DNA of 64,000 bases, taken from contig CAJUQN010000005.1 in NCBI GenBank assembly GCA_910588625.1, forward strand, positions 1 through 64,000, read 5' to 3'. The notes below the pieces were generated by a model. It saw only the letters and a list, made by a program, of their open reading frames with translations. It was not told the origin of the DNA and did no database searches. Positions within the stretch are counted from its first letter, which is position 1. Each line of letters begins with the position of its first letter. This DNA comes from an uncultured Oscillospiraceae bacterium (GTDB taxonomy: Bacteria > Bacillota > Clostridia > Oscillospirales > Oscillospiraceae). Positions 33,038 through 42,230 of the stretch are shown here, in pieces. The translations under genes and the position numbers were made by a program.

Positions 33038-33079
33038 CAAACGGATCGAACGGTCCGGCACGAAGGCGCAGAACCATAG

Positions 33080-33267
33080 ACCCACCAAACGTCCCAATAC
33101 CCAAACACCGGCGGCGGCACCACTAGGAACACCAGCGTCGAAAGCCGCTGGCGCCGGAAGAGCAAAACTCACGTATCGTACAGGGCTCTCCCGTAAATGG
33201 GGTACATAGGGGGCAACCCCCTATGCGCGCTCTTTGCCTGCTTTCTCTCGCGTGAGAGAAAGCAGGC
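33080..33267 (+). repeat. Dispersed structured repeat, copy B2, between walR and walK
   Basis: It has the B-type head ACACCGGCGGCGGCAC, CACTAGGAACACCAGCGTCG, AAAGCC, GCGCCGGAA. The tail comprises CCCGTAAATGGG, a short CATAGGGGG/CCCCCTATG hairpin (33205-33225) and a long palindrome GCCTGCTTTCTCTC to GAGAGAAAGCAGGC (33236-33267). The last palindrome ends 13 bases before the walK ribosome site. In the mRNA these hairpins would stand between the two cistrons. Confidence 0.75.
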
Positions 33268-33296
33268 CCCCGGAGGGCAGAAAGGAGGAAGTGCCT

Positions 33297-35087
33297 GTGC
33301 GCAGAAGCCTGCACATCAAATTAGTACTCATCATGGTACTATTGATAGTATCATTGATGGTCGTCGTGGGCGCGTTCCTCATGAACTCGGTCACTGGCTA
33401 TTACATCGACGAGTTCTACCAACAAATTACCGACGCCTTCAGCCAGGAAAATGTAGACTTCGTCCGCTACCTCCAAACCGCGACGGAGGATGAAGAGGAC
33501 GGCGCCGCCATGGTAAGCGCCGTGCTGTCCACCTACGAGGGCCTTCTGGGCGTAGACCGCCGCAACCGCAACTATTTCGTCCTGGACGGCGCTGACCATG
33601 GCCGATGCCTGGACGGCTCCGCCCCCATTCCCGAGGGCGGCGTTCCCATCACGACCAACATCTCCTCCGCCCTCCTAGGGGTGCCGGGCCTTCACAGCAA
33701 CGTCACTGCCGACTATATGGACGCCGCCATCCCCATCACCCGGGGCGGCCACCCTTATATCGTCTACATCCTGGACAGCCGGGAGACGGCGCGAAACCTG
33801 AACACCGAGATGTTCTCCCTCATCATGGAGGCCCTGGTGTTGGGCCTCATCATCTCTGTACTCCTGTCCTTCCTGCTGTCCATGACCATGGTCACCCCCC
33901 TCCAGCGCCTGACCGATGGCATCGAGGAGGTGGCCCGGGGCGACTTCTCCCGCAAGCTGGAGGTGACCTCCGGCGATGAGATCGGCCAGCTCACCGCCAG
34001 CTTTAACGCCATGGCCCAGCAGCTGGAGACCACCATCGCCGCCGTGGAGAACGAGCGCAATAAGCTGGATACCCTGTTCCTCCACATGGCCGACGGCGTG
34101 GTGGCCTTCGACCGGGAGGAGTGGGTCATCCACTCCAACCCTGCCGCCGCCCGGCTCCTGGGCCGCACCTTCACCCAGGAGGACCGCTACGGGGAGCTGT
34201 TCGGCGACCTGTACACCTTCCAGCAGGCCGAGGCCGCTCCAGCTGGGGGCCTGGCCGGTTCCCGGACGGTGGACGGGCGCTATCTGGAGCTCCTCTTGGC
34301 CCCCTTTGCCCGGGAGGGACAGGGCGGCGTGCTGGTGCTGATCCACGACGTCACCGAGCAGCGCAAGGCAGAGCAAATGCGCAAGGACTTCGTAGCCAAC
34401 GTGTCCCACGAGCTGCGCACCCCCCTGACCAACATCAAGAGCTACGCCGAGACCCTGGCCGACGGCGTGGGCGACCTGCCTTCGGAGATGGAAAAGAAAT
34501 TCCTGGGGGTCATCCTCAATGAGTCCGACCGCATGACCCACATCCTGCAAGACCTGCTGACCCTGTCCCGGTTCGACTCCGGGCGAAGTGAGCTTCGCTT
34601 GACCACCTTCCCCTTCGCCAAGGCGGTGGACGACACCTATCAGGCCATTCTGATGGACGCCCAGAACCATTCGCATACAGTGAAGCTGCGCCTGCCCGGC
34701 CATATGCCAGAGGTCCGGGCGGACCGGGAGCGGGTCATGCAGGTGATGATGAACATTGTGTCCAACGCCATCAAATACACCCCCGACGGCGGCCGCATTA
34801 TCATTTCCGCCGGCTATATCGGGGACAAGGTGTGGATGGAGGTGGACGACAACGGCATCGGCATCCCGGAGAGCGACCGGGACCGCATTTTCGAGCGCTT
34901 CTACCGGGTGGACAAGGCCCGCTCCCGCCAGTCCGGCGGTACAGGGCTGGGGCTGTCCATCGCTCAGGAGATCATGAACCAGCACGAGGGCGGGCTCTAC
35001 CTGGTGGACAAGGAGGAGCCCGGCCTGACCATCCGCATGGAGCTGCCCATCCAGGGCCCTCAGAAGGAGAGCGGCCATGAGGGATAA
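33297..35087 (+). CDS. walK: WalK-like sensor histidine kinase
   Basis: 596 residues. Order: membrane helix (8-28), extracellular sensor (about 30-172), second helix (176-198), HAMP (199-250), PAS (about 255-355), HisKA with phospho-His371 in VANVSHELRTPLTNI, then HATPase_c with NIVSNAIKYTPDGG and GGTGLGLSIA. This layout is that of WalK. Start chosen as the GTG at 33297, eight bases after AAAGGAGG; another GTG at 33291 is too close. It senses cell-wall synthesis state in relatives and phosphorylates WalR. Confidence 0.88.
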   Translation: MRRSLHIKLVLIMVLLIVSLMVVVGAFLMNSVTGYYIDEFYQQITDAFSQENVDFVRYLQTATEDEEDGAAMVSAVLSTYEGLLGVDRRNRNYFVLDGADHGRCLDGSAPIPEGGVPITTNISSALLGVPGLHSNVTADYMDAAIPITRGGHPYIVYILDSRETARNLNTEMFSLIMEALVLGLIISVLLSFLLSMTMVTPLQRLTDGIEEVARGDFSRKLEVTSGDEIGQLTASFNAMAQQLETTIAAVENERNKLDTLFLHMADGVVAFDREEWVIHSNPAAARLLGRTFTQEDRYGELFGDLYTFQQAEAAPAGGLAGSRTVDGRYLELLLAPFAREGQGGVLVLIHDVTEQRKAEQMRKDFVANVSHELRTPLTNIKSYAETLADGVGDLPSEMEKKFLGVILNESDRMTHILQDLLTLSRFDSGRSELRLTTFPFAKAVDDTYQAILMDAQNHSHTVKLRLPGHMPEVRADRERVMQVMMNIVSNAIKYTPDGGRIIISAGYIGDKVWMEVDDNGIGIPESDRDRIFERFYRVDKARSRQSGGTGLGLSIAQEIMNQHEGGLYLVDKEEPGLTIRMELPIQGPQKESGHEG

Positions 35088-36342
35088 GGAGCGTTGGATC
35101 GAGCTGGGCAAGGACGCGCTCATCGTCCTGCTCACCCTGTCCGCAGTGTGGCTGCTGTCCATGACGCCGCTGATTCAGGACAGCGGGATGGTGGACCTGC
35201 TGGCTCCCAAGGAGAGTCCCGGCGTGGGGCAGACCGGCGCAGGCCAGGTGGCGGCTATGCTCCCGGTGCGGCTGGCCGTTACCGGGGAGGGCGGACGGCT
35301 GGGCATCCAGTACGACGAGGGCGCGTTGGAGGAGCAGTTTCCCCCGCTGGGTGCCCTGCTGGGGGATGCGCTGGCCTCTGCGGGCCAGCCCCAGGCCATG
35401 ACCGAGGCGGAGTGGCAGCGATGCCTTGGGGCGGAGGGCGTCTATTTTGACTTTGCCGGGGATGTGCCCTTGTCCGCCCTGGAGCGGTGGCTCCAGGGAC
35501 CGGGGGAGACGGAATTGACCGGATCTGCCCGCCGGGTGCTGCTGTGCGCCGGGGAGGGGGACCAGGTCCTTTTGTGCTGGCAGGAAATGGCCGGCGGAGG
35601 GTTTTATTCCTGCTCTACTGCCCTGACCCAGGCGCTGCATTTGGAGCCTGTGGCGTCGAGTGTGACGCCCAACGGGGCCTATTTTGCCTTTGAGAACCAG
35701 GCGCTGACTGACCGGCTGGCCCCCTACACCCTGGTGACCGAGGGGGAGCTTGGCGGGGAGGGCTATGCCGTGTCCGTCCCCCTGGTGGGGGAGGGCGAGA
35801 CGTTGACAGTGCTGGCGGCGCTGGACTTTAACAGCCAGAACCCCGCCCCAGTCAGCGGCGGCCAGGTGTATTTAGACGGCGGCGACCGCCTGGTGGTCAA
35901 CAGAGGCGGCACTGTGGCCTACCGGGCCGCCCAGGGGGAGAAGTACCCCGTGGGGGACGCTTTGGCCGACGGCGTGGACGGCGCCCGGGCCCTGGCGGAG
36001 GCGGCATTGGGGACCATGTGCGGCGAGGCCCGGCTGTACCTCATGTCCGCTCAGGAGGCGGACGGGGTGCTGCGGGTGCGCTTTGGCTACCTGCTGGACG
36101 GCTGCGCGGTGTATCTGGGCAATGAGGGCTGGGCGGCGGAGTTTTTGATTTTCGGCGGCTATATCACCCAGTTCACCCTGCGTTTCCGCAGCTATGCCGC
36201 TAACGGGGAGCGTGCGCTGCTGCTGCCCATTGACAAGGCGGCGGCCATGCTGCCCGATTTGACTGCCCAGCGGCGGGAGCTGGTGCTCCAGTACCAGGAC
36301 AGCGGGGGAGAGACCCTGTTCCCCAGCTGGGTGGCGCGGTGA
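35077..36342 (+). CDS. YycH-like WalRK regulatory protein
   Basis: A 421-residue protein anchored by one N-terminal helix (about 13-32, DALIVLLTLSAVWLLSMTPL) with a large external domain. Sequence is diverged from Bacillus YycH and the name rests mainly on topology and position: overlap of 11 bases with walK, followed by a YycI-like gene. In Bacillus YycH and YycI restrain WalK through their membrane helices. The same is inferred here. Length is close to the family norm (about 450). Confidence 0.7.
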   Translation: MRDKERWIELGKDALIVLLTLSAVWLLSMTPLIQDSGMVDLLAPKESPGVGQTGAGQVAAMLPVRLAVTGEGGRLGIQYDEGALEEQFPPLGALLGDALASAGQPQAMTEAEWQRCLGAEGVYFDFAGDVPLSALERWLQGPGETELTGSARRVLLCAGEGDQVLLCWQEMAGGGFYSCSTALTQALHLEPVASSVTPNGAYFAFENQALTDRLAPYTLVTEGELGGEGYAVSVPLVGEGETLTVLAALDFNSQNPAPVSGGQVYLDGGDRLVVNRGGTVAYRAAQGEKYPVGDALADGVDGARALAEAALGTMCGEARLYLMSAQEADGVLRVRFGYLLDGCAVYLGNEGWAAEFLIFGGYITQFTLRFRSYAANGERALLLPIDKAAAMLPDLTAQRRELVLQYQDSGGETLFPSWVAR

Positions 36343-36358
36343 GGGAGGTGGCTGACCG

Positions 36359-37192
36359 GTGGAATGGAAGAAACTAAAAAATCTCATTATTTTGATTTTG
36401 CTTGTGGTCAACGGCTTTCTCCTGGTGCTGGTGGACTCCCGGCGGGAGGAGTCGGCCCAATACGAGCGGATGGCGCTGGAGCAGACCGTTAAGGTGCTGC
36501 GCAAAGGCGGAATTGAGGTGGATTTGGAGGCGGTGACTGCCGCGGACGGCCTGGTCCCCATGTCTGTGGACCGGGACTTGGACCGGGAAGCCCGCCTGGC
36601 CCAGGCCCTGCTGGACGAGCAGGTGGAGGGGGATAACCGGGGCGGCGGCCTGTACCTCTACCGGGGAAGGCTGGGCGAGGTGAGCATTCGCTCCGGCGGA
36701 GAGCTATCCGCTGAATTTGAAGCTGATGATCACTGGGCCGCCGACCGCCCGGAGCGCCACGCCGCTGACTTGCTGAAAAGGCTGGGGGTAGAAGGAGCGC
36801 AAGTTGGTGTCACCGAGGAGGATGGACAGACCGCCGTTTACTTTCGGCAGAGCTGGAATGGAGCGGCGGTGTTCACCTGCGAGGTGGCTTTTGTGTATCA
36901 GGACGGGCGGCTGTGCTCCCTCAGCGGTGTGCTCATCATGGCGGAGGCGGGGACGGCGGAGACGGGCCAGACCCTTACCATGCCCACGGCGCTGATGCGT
37001 TTCTCCGAGGAAATTGCCGGGACGGGCGATGTGTGCTCCCAGCTGCGCTCCATGGAGGCAGGCTATCGGGGAACGGCTCAAACCCTGTCCGGCGGCATGA
37101 GGCTGGCCCCGGTGTGGTTGGTGTCCACTGATACGGCCAACTATTATCTAGACTGTGTCACAGGGGCGATTACCCGTTTGACAGACCAATAG
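36359..37192 (+). CDS. YycI-like WalRK regulatory protein
   Basis: A 277-residue protein opening with WKKLKNLIILILLVVNGFLL, a hallmark YycI start: a short basic cytoplasmic stretch and one membrane helix. The external part has a YycI-type beta-rich domain, with GLYLYRGRLGEVSIRSGGEL and YRGTAQTLSGGMRLAPVWLV near the C-terminus. Start is a GTG at 36359 after GGGAGGTG. Last gene of the WalRK operon; the YycJ hydrolase usually next in Bacillus is absent. Confidence 0.78.
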   Translation: MEWKKLKNLIILILLVVNGFLLVLVDSRREESAQYERMALEQTVKVLRKGGIEVDLEAVTAADGLVPMSVDRDLDREARLAQALLDEQVEGDNRGGGLYLYRGRLGEVSIRSGGELSAEFEADDHWAADRPERHAADLLKRLGVEGAQVGVTEEDGQTAVYFRQSWNGAAVFTCEVAFVYQDGRLCSLSGVLIMAEAGTAETGQTLTMPTALMRFSEEIAGTGDVCSQLRSMEAGYRGTAQTLSGGMRLAPVWLVSTDTANYYLDCVTGAITRLTDQ

Positions 37193-37199
37193 AGAATGT

Positions 37200-37239
37200 T
37201 TGACAAGCCCTCCTTCATAGGATAGAAAAGGTTATCCTA
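37200..37239 (+). promoter_or_regulatory. Promoter and perfect inverted repeat before the flippase gene
   Basis: TTGACA (37200-37205) and TAGAAA (37223-37228) are 17 bases apart. TAGGATA (37218-37224) and TATCCTA (37233-37239) form a perfect 7-bp inverted repeat that overlaps the -10 region. The right arm abuts the GGAAGGGGGG ribosome site, so either operator or RNA hairpin control is possible. Confidence 0.5.
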
Positions 37240-37256
37240 GGAAGGGGGGCGATCCT

Positions 37257-38798
37257 TTGTCCACTATTTTGGCCGGCACGGTGTTGCTCACCGCCACCGG
37301 GCTTTTTTCCCAGGTGGTGGGTTTTTTGTACCGCATGGCCCTGTCCCGGCTCATCGGGGCGGAAAATATGGGGCTGTTCCATCTGGTGATGCCGGTGTAC
37401 TCCATGCTCATGTCGGTGACCGCCGTGGGGCTGACGGTGGCGGTGTCCACCCTGTCCGCCCGGTATCACGCCCTGGGGGACAGCGGCACGGTGAGGCTGG
37501 TGCTCCACCGCGCGTTGAGGAATTTTCTGCTGCTGGCGGCGCCGCTGGGGCTGGCGGTGGTCGTGCTGTCCGACCCCATCTCCGTCTATCTGCTTGGGGA
37601 CGCCCGAACCCGCTTGGGTGTGGTGGTGATGGTGCCATGTATGCTGCTGACCGGGGTGGAAAACCTGCACAAGCACTGCTTTTACGGTATCGGACGGGTT
37701 CGCCCCCCTGCCGCAGTGGAAACGGCGGAGCAGATCATCCGGGCGGTGGCGGTTTTGCTGCTGCTGGCAGCCCTCCTGCCCAGGAGCGCTGAGGAGACGG
37801 TGGGCGTCATTGCCTTGGGAATGGTGCTGTGCGAGGTGTTCTCCGCCTGTGCGCTGACGCTGCTGTTCAAGCGGTATTGGAAGCGGTTTCCGCCCGGTCC
37901 CGCCGGGGCGGAGATCAGCGGGAAGCGGCTGATGGCCATCGCCGTACCCGTTGGAGCCACCTCCCTGCTGGGGACGCTGCTGGGGTCAGCCAATTCAGTG
38001 CTCATCCCCGCGAAACTGGTGGAGGGCGGTATGACCCTCTCTGAGGCTATGGCGGAGTTCGGCGTGTTGTCTGGAATGACTTTGCCTCTGCTGAACCTGC
38101 CCACCGGGTTTATTGGGGCGCTGTGTCTGGTGATGGTGCCCGACCTGTCCCGGCGTACAGCCCGGGGGGACCGTCGGGCGGCAGGGGGCTTTCTGGACCG
38201 GGTGATGTCGGCCACCTCCCTGCTGATGGCCCCGGCAATGGCCCTGCTGACAGTGATCGGCCCCACAGTAGGGGCGGCGCTGTTTCAGGATGAACGGGTG
38301 GGGGAGCTGATCCTGCCTCTGGCGGTGGGAACCCTGCTGGGCTGCTACCAATCGGTGCTGTCGGGGGCGCTGAACGGTCTGGGCCTCCAGGGGAAAGGGG
38401 CCCGGAATGCCATCATCAGTGACGTGGTACAGCTGGCGTTCACCTTTTTTGCGGTGTCCCGGTTTGGACTGGCGGGGTTTGCGGCGGGATTTGTGGTTTC
38501 CGGCGTGGCAGGGGCGGGGCTGAATCTGGCCTCTGTACTCCACGCGGCGGAACTTCGGGTGAAGGCGTTCCAGTGGTTTGTCCGGCCTGTGCTGGCGGCG
38601 GTGCTGATGGGGGTTTGGTGTAATCTGCTGTTCCGCGTCATGCTGAGTGCAGGGACCGGACACGGCTGGGCATCGCTGGTGTGTGTGGTGCTGGGGGTGG
38701 TGGTGTACGCCGCCGCTCTGCTGGCCCAGGGGCTGTCTGTCACCGATCTATTCGCTCGGTTCGGAGGCTATATCAAAAGAAAGAGGAGCGCAATATGA
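37257..38798 (+). CDS. SpoVB/MurJ-like polysaccharide flippase
   Basis: A 513-residue polytopic protein with about 14 helices, starting ILAGTVLLTATGLFSQVVGF and LYRMALSRLIGAENMGLFHL. This opening is typical of stage V sporulation protein B and relatives in the MOP flippase superfamily. These move lipid-linked wall or polysaccharide precursors across the membrane; SpoVB serves spore cortex synthesis. Start is a TTG at 37257, about 8 bases after GGAAGGGGGG, and no better start is seen. Overlaps the next gene by 4 bases. Confidence 0.82.
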   Translation: MSTILAGTVLLTATGLFSQVVGFLYRMALSRLIGAENMGLFHLVMPVYSMLMSVTAVGLTVAVSTLSARYHALGDSGTVRLVLHRALRNFLLLAAPLGLAVVVLSDPISVYLLGDARTRLGVVVMVPCMLLTGVENLHKHCFYGIGRVRPPAAVETAEQIIRAVAVLLLLAALLPRSAEETVGVIALGMVLCEVFSACALTLLFKRYWKRFPPGPAGAEISGKRLMAIAVPVGATSLLGTLLGSANSVLIPAKLVEGGMTLSEAMAEFGVLSGMTLPLLNLPTGFIGALCLVMVPDLSRRTARGDRRAAGGFLDRVMSATSLLMAPAMALLTVIGPTVGAALFQDERVGELILPLAVGTLLGCYQSVLSGALNGLGLQGKGARNAIISDVVQLAFTFFAVSRFGLAGFAAGFVVSGVAGAGLNLASVLHAAELRVKAFQWFVRPVLAAVLMGVWCNLLFRVMLSAGTGHGWASLVCVVLGVVVYAAALLAQGLSVTDLFARFGGYIKRKRSAI

Positions 38799-39448
38799 AA
38801 CCGAAAATTTTACTGTCCACCGGTGGTGGGGACGCCTCCAACTATCTGAACGCTGTCCAGGCCGCCGGGGGGATTGGCGAGGCCCGCTATCTCCCTGTCC
38901 CCGATCTGTCCTATGACGGCCTGATTTTGGTGGGCGGGGATGATATGGACCCGGCTCTGTTCCACCAGGAGAATACGCATTCAAAAGGAATTGACCGGAG
39001 GCGGGACGAGGCAGAGTGGACCCTTTTGGACGCCTTTTGTGGGGCAAACAAGCCAGTGCTTGCCATCTGCCGGGGACATCAGGTGGTGAATGTGTGGCTG
39101 GGGGGCGATCTGCTGCAAGATTTGGGCCTGGATCTGGTTTCGTTCCATCGGAAGGAGGAGGGCGACCAGGTCCATCTGGTGCGGACGGTGGAGGGTTCCC
39201 TTCTTCACCGCCTGTATGGTGAGGTATTCCCCGTAAACAGCAACCACCACCAGGCATTGGGACGGCTGGGCCGGGGGTTGGCAGCTACGGCCCGGTCAGA
39301 AAGCGGCGTCATTGAGGCGGTGGAGCACGACAGCCTTCCACTAATCTCCATTCAGTTCCACCCGGAGCGGATGACGGGAGAAAAGGCCCGTACGGATACA
39401 GTGGACGGTGGAAAAATCTTTCGGGCTTTCCTGGAATTATGTGAATAG
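38795..39448 (+). CDS. Class I glutamine amidotransferase-like hydrolase (peptidase C26)
   Basis: A 217-residue protein with the nucleophile Cys in VLAICRGHQVVNVWLGG, the catalytic His in ISIQFHPERM, and DDMDPALFHQEN. This combination is that of gamma-glutamyl-GABA hydrolase (PuuD) and related C26 peptidases. It would hydrolyse gamma-glutamyl bonds. No puu pathway gene is nearby; the ATGA overlap with the flippase gene suggests instead a wall-related substrate, but that is speculative. Start after AAGAGGAGCG. Confidence 0.82.
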   Translation: MKPKILLSTGGGDASNYLNAVQAAGGIGEARYLPVPDLSYDGLILVGGDDMDPALFHQENTHSKGIDRRRDEAEWTLLDAFCGANKPVLAICRGHQVVNVWLGGDLLQDLGLDLVSFHRKEEGDQVHLVRTVEGSLLHRLYGEVFPVNSNHHQALGRLGRGLAATARSESGVIEAVEHDSLPLISIQFHPERMTGEKARTDTVDGGKIFRAFLELCE

Positions 39449-39454
39449 AGCGAA

Positions 39455-39481
39455 TTAGCACTCTGACTAATGGAGTGCTAA
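39455..39481 (+). promoter_or_regulatory. CIRCE element (HrcA operator)
   Basis: TTAGCACTC (39455-39463), nine bases, then GAGTGCTAA (39473-39481): an exact match to the CIRCE consensus. It lies 115 bases before clpB, with a TATACT-like box near 39520. HrcA should repress clpB here and release it on heat shock. Confidence 0.95.
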
Positions 39482-39595
39482 TTGTTTACACCCAGTTCAT
39501 GATTTTTGGGCGGGACGGGGTATACTACAAGATGAAACTACAGATCGGAGCGGGGAAAAGACGTCCACGCTTCCTGTAAAGGAGTGAATATCACC

Positions 39596-42190
39596 ATGAA
39601 CATGAACCAATTTACCCAAAAATCCCTGGAGGCCATCCAGAACGCCCAGAACATCGCCACCCAGTATGGCAACCAGCAGATCGAGCAGGCCCACCTGCTC
39701 CTGGCCCTGATGGACCAGGAAAACGGCTTTATCCCCCAGCTGTTGACCAACATGGGGATGACGGTGGAGTCCTTCCGAGCCAGCCTCCGCCACGAGGTTG
39801 AAAAGCTGCCCAAGGTGTCCGGCTCCGGCCGTGAGGCGGACAAGGTCTACATCACCCCTGGTGTGGACAAGGCCATGAACCAGGCCCTGACCATTGCGGA
39901 GAGCATGAAGGATGAATTTGTGTCTGTGGAGCATCTCTTACTTGCCCTCATCGACACAGCGGACGGCAGTTTGAAAGAGCTGCTGCGCACCTATAACGTG
40001 GACAGGGAAAAGGTCATGCAGGCGCTGGCGGCGCTCCGCGGCAATCAGCGCGTGACCTCCGACAACCCGGAGGAGACCTATGAGGCGCTGAAAAAATACG
40101 GCTCCGACCTGGTGGAGCGGGCCCGTCAGAACAAGCTGGACCCGGTGATCGGACGGGACGATGAGATACGGAACGTGATCCGCATCCTGAGCCGGAAGAG
40201 CAAAAACAATCCTGTCCTCATCGGCGAGCCTGGTGTAGGTAAAACCGCCATTGCCGAGGGTTTAGCCCAGCGTATCGTCAAGGGCGACGTCCCCGCCGGG
40301 TTAAAGGATAAGACCATCTTTGCCCTGGACATGGGAGCCCTCATTGCCGGGGCCAAGTACCGCGGCGAGTTTGAGGAGCGTTTGAAGGCCGTTCTTAATG
40401 AGGTGAAGCAGTCCGAGGGCCGGATCATCCTGTTCATCGACGAGCTGCACACCATCGTGGGCGCAGGCAAGACCGAGGGGGCCATGGACGCGGGCAACCT
40501 GCTCAAGCCCATGCTGGCCCGGGGCGAGCTGCACTGCATCGGCGCCACCACCTTGAATGAGTACCGGCAGTATATTGAAAAAGACGCCGCTTTGGAGCGC
40601 CGTTTCCAACCCGTCATGGTCAGCGAACCCACGGTGGAGGATGCGGTGGCCATCCTGCGGGGCCTCAAGGAGCGCTATGAGGTGTTCCACGGCGTGAAGA
40701 TCACCGATGGGGCCATCGTGGCCGCCGCCACCCTGTCCAACCGCTATATCACCGACCGCTTTCTGCCCGATAAGGCCATTGACCTGATTGACGAGGCCTG
40801 TGCCCTCATCCGTACGGAGATGGACTCCATGCCCACCGAGCTGGACGTGATCTCCCGGCGCATCATTCAGTGCGAGATTGAGGAAGCCGCCCTGAAAAAG
40901 GAGGATGACCAGCTCTCCCAGGCCCGTCTGGCGGACATCCAGAAGGAGCTGGCCGAGCTGCGGGATCAGTTTAATGCCAGCAAAGCCAAGTGGGAGAACG
41001 AGAAAAACGCCATCGGCAAGGTTCAGAAGCTGCGGGAGGAGTTGGAAGCCGCCAACGCTCAATTGGAAAAGGCTCAGCGGGAGTACGATTTGGAGAAGGC
41101 CGCCCAGCTCCAGTACGGCGCCATCCCCGAGCTGAAAAAGCGGCTGGAGGAGCAGGAGGGCTTTGCGGCCCAGTCTAAGGAGGACAACCTGCTCCGGGAC
41201 AAGGTCACCGAGGAGGAAATCGCCCGCATCGTGGAGCGCTGGACGGGCATCCCGGTGTCCAAGCTGATGGAGGGCGAGCGGGAAAAGCTGCTCCACCTGG
41301 AGGACATCCTGCATCAGCGGGTGGTGGGCCAGGAGGAGGCTGTGCGGCTGGTTAGCGAGGCTATTCTGAGAAGCCGCGCCGGTATCGCCGACCCAAATAA
41401 ACCCATTGGCTCCTTCCTGTTCCTGGGTCCCACCGGCGTGGGTAAAACGGAGCTTGCCAAGGCGCTGTCCGAGGCCCTGTTTGACAGCGAAAAGAACCTG
41501 GTGCGTATCGACATGAGCGAGTATATGGAGAAGTTCTCCGTCTCCCGGCTCATCGGGGCCCCTCCGGGGTACGTGGGCTACGAGGAGGGCGGACAGCTCA
41601 CCGAGGCGGTGCGCCGCCATCCCTACAGCGTGATTCTGTTCGACGAGGTGGAGAAGGCCCATCCGGACGTGTTCAACGTATTACTACAGGTTTTGGATGA
41701 TGGCCGGATTACCGACAGTCAAGGCCGGACGGTGGACTTCAAAAACACCGTCATCATCCTGACCTCCAACCTGGGCAGCCAGTTCCTGCTGGACGGCATC
41801 GGGGAGGACGGAGAGGTCAGCGCCGAAGCCCGGGCCCAGGTGGACGAGCTGCTCAAGCGCTCCTTCCGACCCGAGTTCCTCAACCGCCTGGACGAGATCG
41901 TATTCTACAAGCCGCTGACGAAGGATAACATTTACCACATCATCGACCTGCTGCTGGCGGGGCTGAACCGCCGCCTGGAGGATAAGCGCCTCAAGGTGGA
42001 GCTGACTGGCGCCGCCAAGTCTCTGGTGCTGGAGTCCGCCTACGACCCCATGTACGGCGCCCGGCCCCTGCGACGGTATCTCCAGCACACCGTGGAAAAT
42101 CTGGTGGGCCGCAAGATCATCGCCGGGGAGGCCGCAGCCGAGTCCGCCCTCACCGTGGACGCGCGGGACGGCGAGCTGGTGGTACTGTAA
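39596..42190 (+). CDS. clpB: ATP-dependent chaperone ClpB
   Basis: An 864-residue double AAA+ disaggregase. Clp_N repeats at about 5-145; AAA-1 with Walker A GEPGVGKT at 210-217; a coiled-coil middle domain (about 405-525, rich in Glu, Lys and Gln), which distinguishes ClpB from ClpC and ClpA; AAA-2 with GPTGVGKT near 611; and a D2-small domain at the end. It rescues aggregated proteins with DnaK. Start at 39596 is about 11 bases after AAAGGAG; an ATG at 39602 is also possible. Controlled by the CIRCE upstream. Confidence 0.95.
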   Translation: MNMNQFTQKSLEAIQNAQNIATQYGNQQIEQAHLLLALMDQENGFIPQLLTNMGMTVESFRASLRHEVEKLPKVSGSGREADKVYITPGVDKAMNQALTIAESMKDEFVSVEHLLLALIDTADGSLKELLRTYNVDREKVMQALAALRGNQRVTSDNPEETYEALKKYGSDLVERARQNKLDPVIGRDDEIRNVIRILSRKSKNNPVLIGEPGVGKTAIAEGLAQRIVKGDVPAGLKDKTIFALDMGALIAGAKYRGEFEERLKAVLNEVKQSEGRIILFIDELHTIVGAGKTEGAMDAGNLLKPMLARGELHCIGATTLNEYRQYIEKDAALERRFQPVMVSEPTVEDAVAILRGLKERYEVFHGVKITDGAIVAAATLSNRYITDRFLPDKAIDLIDEACALIRTEMDSMPTELDVISRRIIQCEIEEAALKKEDDQLSQARLADIQKELAELRDQFNASKAKWENEKNAIGKVQKLREELEAANAQLEKAQREYDLEKAAQLQYGAIPELKKRLEEQEGFAAQSKEDNLLRDKVTEEEIARIVERWTGIPVSKLMEGEREKLLHLEDILHQRVVGQEEAVRLVSEAILRSRAGIADPNKPIGSFLFLGPTGVGKTELAKALSEALFDSEKNLVRIDMSEYMEKFSVSRLIGAPPGYVGYEEGGQLTEAVRRHPYSVILFDEVEKAHPDVFNVLLQVLDDGRITDSQGRTVDFKNTVIILTSNLGSQFLLDGIGEDGEVSAEARAQVDELLKRSFRPEFLNRLDEIVFYKPLTKDNIYHIIDLLLAGLNRRLEDKRLKVELTGAAKSLVLESAYDPMYGARPLRRYLQHTVENLVGRKIIAGEAAAESALTVDARDGELVVL

Positions 42191-42195
42191 TACGG

Positions 42196-42230
42196 AAAAA
42201 TCCCGCCCGGATATTCCGGGCGGGATTTTT
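42196..42230. terminator. Bidirectional terminator after clpB
   Basis: AAAAATCCCGCCCGGA and TCCGGGCGGGATTTTT arms with a 3-base loop serve both converging genes. Confidence 0.92.
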
